Of a stretch of DNA of 64,000 nt, positions 9,200 to 18,184 are shown one piece after another. Within the stretch, counting starts at the first letter, position 1. Each line of letters begins with the position of its first letter. The position numbers and the translations under genes were made by a program. The notes under the pieces were generated by a model that saw nothing but the letters and a program-made list of their open reading frames with translations, had not been told where the DNA came from and ran no database searches. Source of the DNA: Maribacter zhoushanensis (lineage in GTDB: Bacteria > Bacteroidota > Bacteroidia > Flavobacteriales > Flavobacteriaceae); NCBI RefSeq assembly GCF_029350975.1, contig NZ_JARKMR010000002.1, forward strand, positions 62,001 to 126,000, in the 5' to 3' direction.

Positions 9200-9207
9200 C
9201 AAATATA
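9200..9207 (-). promoter_or_regulatory. -7 element of the marR-fad operon promoter
   Basis: On the minus strand this reads TATATTTG, a perfect match to the Bacteroidota -7 consensus TAnnTTTG, about 19 bp before the MarR start codon. No clear -33 TTG is seen at the usual distance; that region is occupied by the palindrome at 9212-9237. Confidence 0.75.
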
Positions 9208-9211
9208 AGAA

Positions 9212-9237
9212 AATTTATTATGCATGCATAATAAATT
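9212..9237. promoter_or_regulatory. 26-bp perfect palindrome, probable MarR operator
   Basis: Half-site AATTTATTATGCA followed directly by its exact reverse complement TGCATAATAAATT, with no spacer. It covers the -33 side of the promoter just upstream of the TATATTTG element, where a bound repressor would exclude RNA polymerase. I did not find a copy in front of the two acyl-CoA ligase genes in this window. Confidence 0.85.
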
Positions 9238-9488
9238 AGTTTAAATTTTAGATAATCGGGTGTCGCTAAAGTAATTTGGGTGTTACCTTTTAAGTTTTGT
9301 TTTTAGGTTGGTTCTATTTTTTACAAGTTTCTTTCTTAAGCAGATAGGTTTAAAAAATACTTAAGAATAGTTTGCATTTTATTTGAACTAGTAATTACCT
9401 ATTGCTAAAATCAATAACACCCAACTAAATATCATTTCTGAGCCTTAGTTGGGTGGTATAAATTAAAAGTATATTGTTTTATAAACTC
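9238..9488. other. intergenic region between marR and acyl-CoA ligase
   Basis: Together with 9182-9237 this is the only gap longer than 300 bp. Apart from the fad promoter and palindrome on its left and a hairpin at 9418-9455 on its right, I see no ORF, RNA gene or repeat. It is AT-rich. Confidence 0.6.
9418..9455 (-). terminator. probable terminator hairpin after acyl-CoA ligase
   Basis: Perfect 11-bp inverted repeat CACCCAACTAA / TTAGTTGGGTG with a 16-nt loop, 34 bp after the ligase stop on the minus strand. The following minus-strand sequence is T-rich but not a clean U-run, so termination strength is uncertain. Confidence 0.55.
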
Positions 9489-11261
9489 TTAATGCTCATA
9501 AATATCATTATAAAGAGTCATGTATTTCTCTTTAATAATCTTCCTTTTCAATTTCATAGTAGGGGTAAGGTGTCCGCCTTCCATACTCCAAATATCAGGG
9601 GTAAGTCTAAATTGTTTTACTTTCTCCCATTTCGCAAATTTTTCATTTGCTTCGTTAATCTCTTGTTGGTATCGTTCCAGAACTTTTTCGTTCGTTATTA
9701 AGTTAGCATTGTCAGTAACACTGATATTGTGTAAAGCAGCCCAATCTTTTAAGAATTCAAAATCTGGCTGAATCAATGCAGCAGGCATTTTTTCACCTTC
9801 ACCAACAACCATAATCTGTTCTATAAACCTTGATTGCTTAAAACGATTTTCTAAAAGCTGGGGTGCTACATATTTACCGCCCGAGGTTTTGAACATTTCT
9901 TTTTTACGATCGGTAATTTTTAAGAAACCTTCGCTATCTAGTTCACCTATATCTCCTGTTAAGAAATAACCATCTACGATTACCTCTTTAGTTTTTTCTT
10001 CATCTTTATAATAGCCCAACATTACTTGTGGACCTTTAATACATATTTCACCGTCAGACGCAATCTTAACTTCGGTTTGTCCAATAGGTTTACCTACTGT
10101 TCCAATTTTAAAACCACCTTCACGCATATCGTTTACTGAAATAACAGGTGAAGTTTCAGACAATCCGTAACCTTCCATAAGTCCGAATTCGGCTGCATTG
10201 AAAATTCGAGATAAACGCGGTTGTAAAGCTGCGCTACCAGATGCTATTAATCCTAGGTTACCACCTAAACCCTCTTTCCATTTGCTGAAAATTAATTTTC
10301 TAGCAATAGATAATTTTTTTTCGTACCACCATCCGTTTTGTCCGTATGGTTCATATTTAAGTCCAAGATCAACTGCCCAAAAGAAAAGTTTCTTTTTAAT
10401 ACCGGTAAGTTCTGTTCCTTTGGCATAAATTTTATCATATACCTTTTCTAAAAGTCTTGGTACCGCTGTCATTACATGCGGACTGGTTTCTTTAAGGTTG
10501 TCACTAATTTTATCTAATGATTCTGCATAGTAAATAGATACACCTCTATATTGGTATAGATATATTAGCATACGCTCATACACATGGCAAAGTGGTAAGA
10601 AACTTAATGCCTTTGTTTTACCATCGTCTATAGGAAAGCGTTTAGAGCTTTCAATAGCATTGGTTACCAAATTATTGTGAGATAGCATAACACCTTTAGG
10701 TCTGCCGGTTGTACCAGAAGTATAAATTAATGTGGCCAAATCATTAGGTGTAACTGCATTCATTAGTTTTTCTACTTCATCTTGGTTAGATGTATCTGTA
10801 CCTAATTCAATGACCTTTTCCCAATTATCGCAATTAGAAAGTTCATCAAATGAAAAGACATTTTCTAAACTTTTGACTTGATCTTTAATTGCGGTTACTT
10901 TTTCATGTACTTCATTACAAGAAACAAAACAGAATTTTGCTTCAGAATGATTTAATACATAAGCATAATCATCTTCAGAAATAGTAGGGTAAATAGGAAC
11001 ATTTTGAGCACCAAGTTGAAGAATGCCAATATCCATAATATTCCACTCAGTTCTATTGGTGAGGGATATTACGGCAATCTTGTCATTAGGTTTTACACCC
11101 AGGCGTAAAAGCCCGCGACTAATAGCGTTTGCTTTATCTATATATTCTTGAGTAGATGTTTTTATCCACTCTCCATTTGTCTTCGAAACCAATGACTCTT
11201 TTAAAGAGTGCTTTTCAAGTTGGTAATATGGAAAATCAAAAAGACGTGTTACTTTATGCAT
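9489..11261 (-). CDS. long-chain fatty acid--CoA ligase (AMP-forming)
   Basis: A 590-residue member of the ANL superfamily that activates fatty acids to acyl-CoA via acyl-adenylate. The P-loop signature is LATLIYTSGTTGRPKGVMLSHNN, the adenine-binding block is MEGYGLSETSPVIS, and the hinge region is FLTGDIGELDSEGFLKITDRKKEMFKTSGGKYVAP. The size and the insertion pattern fit the eukaryote/FadD15-like long-chain branch. It lies just upstream (in genome order) of the fad operon and would supply its substrates. No copy of the 26-bp palindrome is seen before its start. Confidence 0.92.
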   Translation of the reverse strand: MHKVTRLFDFPYYQLEKHSLKESLVSKTNGEWIKTSTQEYIDKANAISRGLLRLGVKPNDKIAVISLTNRTEWNIMDIGILQLGAQNVPIYPTISEDDYAYVLNHSEAKFCFVSCNEVHEKVTAIKDQVKSLENVFSFDELSNCDNWEKVIELGTDTSNQDEVEKLMNAVTPNDLATLIYTSGTTGRPKGVMLSHNNLVTNAIESSKRFPIDDGKTKALSFLPLCHVYERMLIYLYQYRGVSIYYAESLDKISDNLKETSPHVMTAVPRLLEKVYDKIYAKGTELTGIKKKLFFWAVDLGLKYEPYGQNGWWYEKKLSIARKLIFSKWKEGLGGNLGLIASGSAALQPRLSRIFNAAEFGLMEGYGLSETSPVISVNDMREGGFKIGTVGKPIGQTEVKIASDGEICIKGPQVMLGYYKDEEKTKEVIVDGYFLTGDIGELDSEGFLKITDRKKEMFKTSGGKYVAPQLLENRFKQSRFIEQIMVVGEGEKMPAALIQPDFEFLKDWAALHNISVTDNANLITNEKVLERYQQEINEANEKFAKWEKVKQFRLTPDIWSMEGGHLTPTMKLKRKIIKEKYMTLYNDIYEH

Positions 11262-11475
11262 ACTTAAATTCTAATAAGAATTGCAAAATAGTGAAAGAAC
11301 TCGATATTTTAAAATTGTATTGTTAAATAAAATAGCATCTCATTACAATATTCTTAATTATAGACTTTTAGAGTGTAGTCCATCGAATTTTACCATTTAC
11401 CTACAATAAATTGTAATTGAGCGTGTTATCTATACATCTCAAATAAATGTAGGAAAATTCTGTAATTATATCTAT

Positions 11476-11483
11476 TATTTTTG
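11476..11483 (+). promoter_or_regulatory. -7 promoter element for the T9SS protein
   Basis: TATTTTTG matches TAnnTTTG and lies 32 bp before the ATG at 11516. I see no convincing -33 TTG. Confidence 0.5.
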
Positions 11484-11515
11484 AGAAAAATATTTTATCC
11501 CAAATTGTAGAAAAT

Positions 11516-14113
11516 ATGGAAAAAAATTACTTTACTAAATCTTTACTTTATCTAATTACAGTTATTTCGCTCACATTAACCTCTTGGAAAGTTAGTGCGC
11601 AATCAGAACCTTTTAATTGTGACTTTAATGCATATTTATTTCAGTACAACGATATCTATGCCTTGGATCTAGCTTCGGGCAGTTCTTATTTGGTTGCTGA
11701 AGATATAACTCCGGGTAACGTTAATGGCGTGGGTTATAATCCTGCAGATGGTTATTTATGGGGATACTTATCCACACCATCGAGTACTATTGTTAGAATA
11801 GGTAAAGACTATAGTGTAGACCAATATACAATACCTGAATTACCAACGGGAAATAAATATGTTGGAGACATATCTCCTGACGGTGTTTATTATTTTAAAG
11901 CTGGTGGTTCATCATATTATAAGGTAGATATTAATCCAGCTTCACCAACTTATTTAGAGTATATAGGTGCTTTTGAACTTAGTCAAAGTCTTAGTATTGC
12001 GGACTGGGCTTTTAACGCTGCCGATGGTATGTTGTATACGGTAGAGGGCGGAAGTAGAAAATTATATAAAATTGATCCTGAGACAGGTAAAGTCTACAAT
12101 TTAGGTGAAGTTCCTATTTTAGAGGGTTTACGATATACTTTTGGAGCGGTCTATTTTGATGTAGATGGCAACTTCTATATTTCTGCCAACCAAACAGGTT
12201 CCGTCTATAAAATTGAACAAGTACAGGATGTAGTAAGCGGAAATATGAAATCTAACATATTCGCATTTGGTCCTGCGGCATCAAGTAATGATGGTGCACG
12301 TTGTCCAACAGCTCCTGTACCACAAGAAGATTGTTTAAATGGAGTAGACGACGATGGCGACGGATTGGTAGATTGTGATGATCCATCTTGTTCAGGTGTT
12401 GCTGCATGTCCCGTAATCGTTACAACCTCTAGTGCCAATAAAGGCGGATTGGAAAGTAATGACAGGTTGGCTAATTTAATAAGTAAAAGAAATTTTAATA
12501 GAGCTAAGACCAATTACGTATTTGATAAGTTGAATGCAAAAAAACTAGTTAAAAACACCTATTACGGATTAAGTTCTAAAACAGATGTAAAAGAGATTCC
12601 TTTAAATAGCTTAGTACCACTAGGCGTTGTTGGAGAAACCAGTACAATAGAATCATCTCCAAGTGATTTGTTAGACTTGACAAATGCATCTGACATTTAT
12701 TCGGTAGATTATTTGAACGGGTCTGATAACTTAGGATCGTTAATGGTTATTAAGACAGAAAACAAAGTTTACGAACATAGTAAGTTCATTTGTGATCGTT
12801 TTCTTGGTGCAGAGTTGCTGTCCGTTACCAATATACAGTTAAGAGAAAAAGATTTTATCAAGTCTATCATAAAACAGCCAGACGGAAGTCTTGAGTTTGC
12901 TTTGACTTTTTCAGCTAGAGTAAATGCAGATGATAATTTTACTATTGAATCGCATTGGAATATTGATGCTTATGCAAGTGAAACTTCATATTATAATTTT
13001 CAAATCTGGTCAAACTCGGTAGATGATTTGTTATTGTTGGCAGATGAAATTTTAAATCTATTAGAAGTTAATGCTGATATTACCAAATATAACGGTTCAA
13101 CTCCGCCACCGGTGTTTGTGAAGTCTGCAAGTTATAAAAATGGTGAAGTGCTATTAAATATCGTAAATAACAATAATTCTGAAAGTATTAATCTAGAAGG
13201 TGGTTTAAAACTTACCGAAACTAGTGATACCGAAGTATTAGGAGTTTCTGCCGATATAGACGGGTATTTAGATTCCGTTGCTTTAAAAACAGGAACATTG
13301 TTTGATTTGGGCTTTAGGATAAGCGCAGGACTAGGTACTACACCAGATGACTTGTTCGTAGCAGATGCGCCTTGGGGATTAGATGATTCTGGAGAGCAAA
13401 CTAAAATGACAAGTTATGAGGTTTTACCTGCGGATGGACCATACGTTGGTGAAGGTTACCCAATAGAAAGAAATATAAAATTAGAAGGTTCTACTAGTAC
13501 TTATTTAGGCGCATACCGTGCTTTGAGCCCAAGATTTACGGCTGTAGATTTAAGTGATTACAGCAAAGTAAGTTTCGAGGCAAAAGGTACGGGTAGTTTA
13601 GACGTGCAGTTAATTAGAGGTGATGGTTCTATCTATAAAACGACTGTAAGCTTAGATAATGAAATGGATATGTATACATTATCTGAGACCGATTTTAAAA
13701 ATGATTCGGATGCAGGAACAGATTTTTCAGATATAAAAGTATTATCGTTCAATCTTGTGGCAGAGAACGGTTATGCAGAAGAGAAATCAATGGAGCTACA
13801 AAATATAGATTTTCATAATCGTGAGCCAGGTCAAGAATTCGTAGACTCAGACTTAAATAAGTCAGTAGTTTACCCGAATCCTATGATGGAGAGCGCCAGC
13901 TTATATTTCTATGAAGAGAACGCAGATACTTATCAGTTAGATATTTATTCTTTGAGCGGTAAACTTCTAGGAAATCATCACATGGAAGGTGAGAGTGTAG
14001 CCGGACAGAATGAAATAGTTGTAGAAAGAAAAGATTTAGCCCCAGGGTTATACCTCTATAAGTTGCAAAACTCCAATGAGAAAATATGGAGCGGAAGGCT
14101 TTTAGTTAGATAA
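11516..14113 (+). CDS. T9SS-secreted protein with DUF6923-like N-domain and type A sorting domain
   Basis: An 865-residue secreted protein. Residues 1-28 are a signal peptide ending in VSAQ. Residues about 30-260 form a propeller-like DUF6923-type region (YLFQYNDIYALDLASGSSY, repeated DG-type turns). Around residue 275 is a Ca-binding-like Asp run, NGVDDDGDGLVDCDDPSC, as found in MopE-type proteins. The middle is a predicted beta-rich carbohydrate-binding-like region (SFEAKGTGSLDVQLIRGDG). The last about 80 residues are a Por/T9SS type A sorting domain: VVYPNPMMESASLYFY, IYSLSGKLLG, LAPGLYLYKLQ. It is therefore exported and attached or released by T9SS. Biological role unknown. It stands alone, with a terminator after it. 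Confidence 0.85.
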   Translation: MEKNYFTKSLLYLITVISLTLTSWKVSAQSEPFNCDFNAYLFQYNDIYALDLASGSSYLVAEDITPGNVNGVGYNPADGYLWGYLSTPSSTIVRIGKDYSVDQYTIPELPTGNKYVGDISPDGVYYFKAGGSSYYKVDINPASPTYLEYIGAFELSQSLSIADWAFNAADGMLYTVEGGSRKLYKIDPETGKVYNLGEVPILEGLRYTFGAVYFDVDGNFYISANQTGSVYKIEQVQDVVSGNMKSNIFAFGPAASSNDGARCPTAPVPQEDCLNGVDDDGDGLVDCDDPSCSGVAACPVIVTTSSANKGGLESNDRLANLISKRNFNRAKTNYVFDKLNAKKLVKNTYYGLSSKTDVKEIPLNSLVPLGVVGETSTIESSPSDLLDLTNASDIYSVDYLNGSDNLGSLMVIKTENKVYEHSKFICDRFLGAELLSVTNIQLREKDFIKSIIKQPDGSLEFALTFSARVNADDNFTIESHWNIDAYASETSYYNFQIWSNSVDDLLLLADEILNLLEVNADITKYNGSTPPPVFVKSASYKNGEVLLNIVNNNNSESINLEGGLKLTETSDTEVLGVSADIDGYLDSVALKTGTLFDLGFRISAGLGTTPDDLFVADAPWGLDDSGEQTKMTSYEVLPADGPYVGEGYPIERNIKLEGSTSTYLGAYRALSPRFTAVDLSDYSKVSFEAKGTGSLDVQLIRGDGSIYKTTVSLDNEMDMYTLSETDFKNDSDAGTDFSDIKVLSFNLVAENGYAEEKSMELQNIDFHNREPGQEFVDSDLNKSVVYPNPMMESASLYFYEENADTYQLDIYSLSGKLLGNHHMEGESVAGQNEIVVERKDLAPGLYLYKLQNSNEKIWSGRLLVR

Positions 14114-14130
14114 TACGTTTTGGTTGTAAA

Positions 14131-14176
14131 AAAAGCTGTGTACCCCAGACATGGGAGTGCACAGCTTTTGCTTTTT
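14131..14176. terminator. bidirectional terminator between T9SS gene and purL
   Basis: AAAAGCTGTG (14131-14140) pairs with CACAGCTTTT (14160-14169), flanked by an A-run on the left and a T-run on the right, so it can serve both converging genes. Confidence 0.85.
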
Positions 14177-14191
14177 TATGAATTAAAAGTA

Positions 14192-17100
14192 TTATTTCTG
14201 ATTGTCTACCCAGGCTTTAGCGTTTTTGAAAGCTTCTAGCCAAGGTGATACTTCGTCATTTCTATCCGTTGGGTAATGTGCCCAGTTCCATGGAAAAATA
14301 GAACGCTCAATATGTGGCATGGTCACTAGGTGTCTACCGGTTTTATCACAAAGCATAGCAGTGTTGAAATCACTACCATTTGGGTTTGCCGGGTAACCTT
14401 CATAACCGTACTTGGCTACAATATCATAGTTGTCTTCTGATAGCGGTAAAGCAAATTTGCCTTCACCGTGAGAAATCCATACACCAAGTTTACTACCCTC
14501 TAAAGAAGAAAGCATAACAGAGTTGTTTTTCTGAATTTCTACGGAGGTAAAATTACTCTCATGCTTATGAGATTCATTGTAGGTCATTTTGCCGTGAGTT
14601 TCGTGTTCAGGGTTAATTAAATCTAACTCCATGAACAATTGGCATCCGTTACAAATACCTATTGATAAGGTGTCTGGTCTGGCAAAGAAGTTTTTAATGA
14701 CTGTATTAGCCTTTTCATTGTATTTAATAGCTCCTGCCCATCCTTTTGCGCTACCGAGTACATCTGAATTGGAGAAGCCGCCAACAGCCCCTAAAAATTG
14801 AATATCTTCAAGATTTTCTCGACCGGAGATTAAATCGGTCATGTGAACGTCTTTTACATCAAACCCTGCTAAATACATCGCATTAGCCATTTCACGTTCA
14901 GAGTTACTACCTTTTTCACGTAGAATAGCTGCTTTTGGTCTTCCGTTGCTTGAAGTTTTGGAGCGGTTTGCCAGAGTTATTGGTGTTGTACTTGGAAATT
15001 GATATTGTAAAGGTTGAATCTTATAGTTGTCAAATCTATCTTTTGCTAAATCATTTGCAGTTTGCTGATTGTCCAGTAAATAAGAAGTTTTAAACCAAGT
15101 ATCACGTAAGGTATCAATATTCAGCCCCATTTCCATACCATTATTTTTAACGGTAAGTGTAGCTTCTTTAGTAACTGTTCCTATTTTCTTGGCATCAATG
15201 TTCTTAAACTTCAATATAGCTTCAATACTATCATCACTGGCTTGAAAAACAATACCGGCATTTTCAGAGAACAATAGCTTAATGGTATCGGCTTCACCTA
15301 AACTTGTAAGGTCAAGATTTGCTCCTAATTCAGTATCTGCAAAACATAATTCTAACAGCGTAGTAATCAATCCGCCAGAAGCAACATCATGTCCGGCAAC
15401 AATTTTATCTTCTTTAATTAAAGATTGAATGGTGTTAAAAACAGTTTTAAAGTAAGCTGAGTCAGTAATAGTAGGAGTTTCATTACCAATACTATTCCTA
15501 GTTTGGGCAAAAGAAGATCCACCTAATTTAAAGTTGTCTTTAGATAAGTTGATGTAGTAGATTGCGTCCGCATTTTTTTGTAAAACTGGCTCAACTACCT
15601 TGGTGATATCGCTACAGTTACCAGCAGCGGAAATTACTACGGTACCTGGAGAGATCACATCACCATCTTTATATTTTTGTTTCATGGAAAGTGAATCCTT
15701 TCCTGTAGGGACATTGATTCCTAAATCAATAGCAAAATCAGAAACCGCCTGTACGGCTTTGTATAAACGCGCATCTTCACCTTCGTTTTTACAAGGCCAC
15801 ATCCAGTTGGCAGAAAGTGATACGGAAGCCAAGCCATCTTTTAGCGGTGCCCAAATCAAATTGGTCAACGATTCTGCAATACTATTTTTACTACCTGCAG
15901 CAGGGTCTATTAATGCAGAAATAGGGGAGTGCCCAATACTTGTAGCAATACCTTCTTTACCTTTAAAATCTAAGGCCATTACACCACAGTTGTTCAACGG
16001 CAATTGTAATGATCCAACACATTGTTGTTTTGCCACACGACCACCAACACAGCGGTCAACTTTATTTGTAAGCCAATCTTTACTGGCAACGGCTTCTAGC
16101 TGAAGAACGGCGTCCAAATAATCATGGAAAAATTCTAATGAATACTCTGCATTTTTATAATCACGTTTTACCGTAGAATCTGTCATTACCGTTTTAGGAG
16201 AACTACCGAACATATCAGATAATTCTAGGTCCATTGGCTTGGCGCCATTGGTTTTAGATTCAAATGTAAATCTGTCATCACCAGTAACATCACCCACTTC
16301 AAACATTGGTGAACGCTCACGGTCAGCAATACGTTGCAACAAGTCAATATCTTTCTTTCCGATAACAAGCCCCATACGTTCTTGAGATTCGTTACCGATT
16401 ATTTCTTTGGCAGAAAGGGTAGGATCACCAACAGGTAATTTGTCTAAATCTATTTTTCCACCGGTTTCTTCCACTAATTCAGATAAACAATTTAAATGTC
16501 CGCCGGCACCATGGTCATGAATAGATACAATAGTATTTTCATCACTTTCTACCATACCACGTATGGCATTGGCAGCTCTTTTTTGCATTTCAGGGTTAGA
16601 ACGCTGTACTGCATTTAATTCTATTGCAGAGCTAAATTCTCCGGTATCTGCACTAGAAACAGCGGCACCGCCCATACCAATTCGGTAATTATCACCACCT
16701 AGAATTACAATTTTATTATCTGTTTCAGGTTTGTCTTTTATGGCTTGCTCCACTTTACCGTAACCAATACCACCAGCTTGCATGATCACTTTATCATAAC
16801 CTAGTCTGCGATTATTGTTGGTGTTTGAAGCATCTTGTTCTGTTGAATCGAACGGAGTAGAAGCTTCATCATATTCAAATGTAAGCACCGATCCAGAGAT
16901 TAAAGGTTGTCCAAATTTGTTTCCAAAATCAGAAGCACCATTAGAAGCTTTTATAAGGATGTCCATAGGAGTTTGGTATAACCAATCTCTCTCTTGCATT
17001 CCCTTTTCCCAAGGTCTTTCTTTTTCTAAACGAGAATAAGCGGTCATGTAAACAGCTGTACCGGCTAGAGGTAAAGAACCTTTACCGCCAGCTAAACGAT

Positions 17101-17911
17101 CCCTTATTTCTCCACCAGCACCAGTTGCTGCTCCATTAAAAGGCTCTACTGTTGTAGGGAAATTGTGTGTTTCCGCTTTTATAGAAATTACTGAAGCAAA
17201 CTCTTTCTCTTGATAGAAATCTGGCTTATCGGCAGTTTTTGGAGCAAATTGCATTACTCTAGGTCCTTTTACAAAGGCAACATTGTCTTTATAGGCAGAT
17301 ACAATATCGTTAGGAAATTCTTGCGAAGTTTTCTTTATTAGTTTAAATAACGAGGAAGGCATTTCTTCACCATCAATAACAAAAGTGCCATTGAATATTT
17401 TGTGTCTACAATGTTCAGAGTTTACTTGACTGAACCCGAAAACCTCAGAATCAGTTAGTTTTCTACCAAGCTTTTTACTTAGGTTTTCCAAGTAATCAAC
17501 TTCTTCGTCATTCAGTGCTAGACCTTCTTGTTGGTTAAAGGCAGCTATATTTTCAATATTCAATATAGGTTTAGGTTCTACATGAACATCAAAAACCTCT
17601 TGATTTAGCGAACCGTATTTTTGAGAAATCATGGGGTCAAATCCTGTAAATTTTTCTTCTACAGCATTGAACTCCTCAATTCTAATAATGCTAGAAACGC
17701 CCATATTTTGAGTGATCTCAGTTGCATTGGTACTCCAAGGAGTAATCATTGCGGCTCTAGGACCAACAAAAAAGGCGTCAAGAGACGCCGCATTTATTTT
17801 AGGTTGGTTGCCGAACAACCATATAAGTTTACTTATATCTTCAGATGAAAGTTCCTTAGCGGTCTGTACCGCAAAAACCTTTTTGCTAGGTTCCCCAAAA
17901 AAGTGAATCAT
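14192..17911 (-). CDS. purL: phosphoribosylformylglycinamidine synthase, single-chain
   Basis: A 1239-residue FGAM synthase converting FGAR, glutamine and ATP to FGAM in purine synthesis. It is the long single-chain form: an N-terminal PurS-like part, two AIRS-type ATPase halves (SVISIKAETHNFPTTVEPFNG, GGAAVSSADTGEFSSA, SIHDHGAGGHLNCLSELVEE, GRVAKQQCVG) and a C-terminal class I glutamine amidotransferase from about residue 990 with the nucleophile in IGICNGCQLFMEL and the His region in HIERSIFPWNW. Length fits the family. It stands alone, converging on the T9SS gene. A -7 element lies 31 bp upstream. Confidence 0.96.
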   Translation of the reverse strand: MIHFFGEPSKKVFAVQTAKELSSEDISKLIWLFGNQPKINAASLDAFFVGPRAAMITPWSTNATEITQNMGVSSIIRIEEFNAVEEKFTGFDPMISQKYGSLNQEVFDVHVEPKPILNIENIAAFNQQEGLALNDEEVDYLENLSKKLGRKLTDSEVFGFSQVNSEHCRHKIFNGTFVIDGEEMPSSLFKLIKKTSQEFPNDIVSAYKDNVAFVKGPRVMQFAPKTADKPDFYQEKEFASVISIKAETHNFPTTVEPFNGAATGAGGEIRDRLAGGKGSLPLAGTAVYMTAYSRLEKERPWEKGMQERDWLYQTPMDILIKASNGASDFGNKFGQPLISGSVLTFEYDEASTPFDSTEQDASNTNNNRRLGYDKVIMQAGGIGYGKVEQAIKDKPETDNKIVILGGDNYRIGMGGAAVSSADTGEFSSAIELNAVQRSNPEMQKRAANAIRGMVESDENTIVSIHDHGAGGHLNCLSELVEETGGKIDLDKLPVGDPTLSAKEIIGNESQERMGLVIGKKDIDLLQRIADRERSPMFEVGDVTGDDRFTFESKTNGAKPMDLELSDMFGSSPKTVMTDSTVKRDYKNAEYSLEFFHDYLDAVLQLEAVASKDWLTNKVDRCVGGRVAKQQCVGSLQLPLNNCGVMALDFKGKEGIATSIGHSPISALIDPAAGSKNSIAESLTNLIWAPLKDGLASVSLSANWMWPCKNEGEDARLYKAVQAVSDFAIDLGINVPTGKDSLSMKQKYKDGDVISPGTVVISAAGNCSDITKVVEPVLQKNADAIYYINLSKDNFKLGGSSFAQTRNSIGNETPTITDSAYFKTVFNTIQSLIKEDKIVAGHDVASGGLITTLLELCFADTELGANLDLTSLGEADTIKLLFSENAGIVFQASDDSIEAILKFKNIDAKKIGTVTKEATLTVKNNGMEMGLNIDTLRDTWFKTSYLLDNQQTANDLAKDRFDNYKIQPLQYQFPSTTPITLANRSKTSSNGRPKAAILREKGSNSEREMANAMYLAGFDVKDVHMTDLISGRENLEDIQFLGAVGGFSNSDVLGSAKGWAGAIKYNEKANTVIKNFFARPDTLSIGICNGCQLFMELDLINPEHETHGKMTYNESHKHESNFTSVEIQKNNSVMLSSLEGSKLGVWISHGEGKFALPLSEDNYDIVAKYGYEGYPANPNGSDFNTAMLCDKTGRHLVTMPHIERSIFPWNWAHYPTDRNDEVSPWLEAFKNAKAWVDNQK

Positions 17912-17941
17912 TGTAGTGTGTCTGGTATTGATTTTGAATTA

Positions 17942-17949
17942 CAAAATTA
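17942..17949 (-). promoter_or_regulatory. -7 element for purL
   Basis: The minus strand reads TAATTTTG (TAnnTTTG) 30 bp before the purL start. No -33 TTG at standard distance. A 10-bp direct repeat GAAACACTTT occurs at 17981-17990 and 18064-18073 in the same divergent spacer. Confidence 0.5.
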
Positions 17950-18093
17950 AGACTTTACAAGTAACTATTTACGCTAATCTGAAACACTTTTAAACAGTAA
18001 TTGTTAATGAAATAAGTAAGATTTTGTTATACCTTTATTGTCTGGCTTTGTGGTGTTAATAAAGAAACACTTTAAAGTCTGAAAATTAGATTT

Positions 18094-18122
18094 TTGCAAT
18101 AAACATATAAATAGTATGTTTG
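18094..18122 (+). promoter_or_regulatory. HxlR promoter with overlapping inverted repeat
   Basis: TTG at 18094-18096 and TATGTTTG at 18115-18122 form a Bacteroidota -33/-7 pair with an 18-bp spacer. The inverted repeat AAACATA (18101-18107), N7, TATGTTT (18115-18121) overlaps the -7 element exactly. The N7 spacing is the same as in the known HxlR-family YodB site TACT-N7-AGTA, so this is a good candidate operator for autorepression (inference). Confidence 0.65.
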
Positions 18123-18184
18123 TTAGACTTTAATTAATTATAAAATTTACAGCAGATTTTGGTTGTTGTTAAAATGTAATATGC

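Noticed and set aside
15600-16103. 167-codon open frame opposite purL
   Set aside because: Antisense shadow of a conserved gene; no start context or domain.
17912-18093. Purine riboswitch in front of purL
   Set aside because: The conserved loop and junction sequences of the purine aptamer are not visible on the minus strand.
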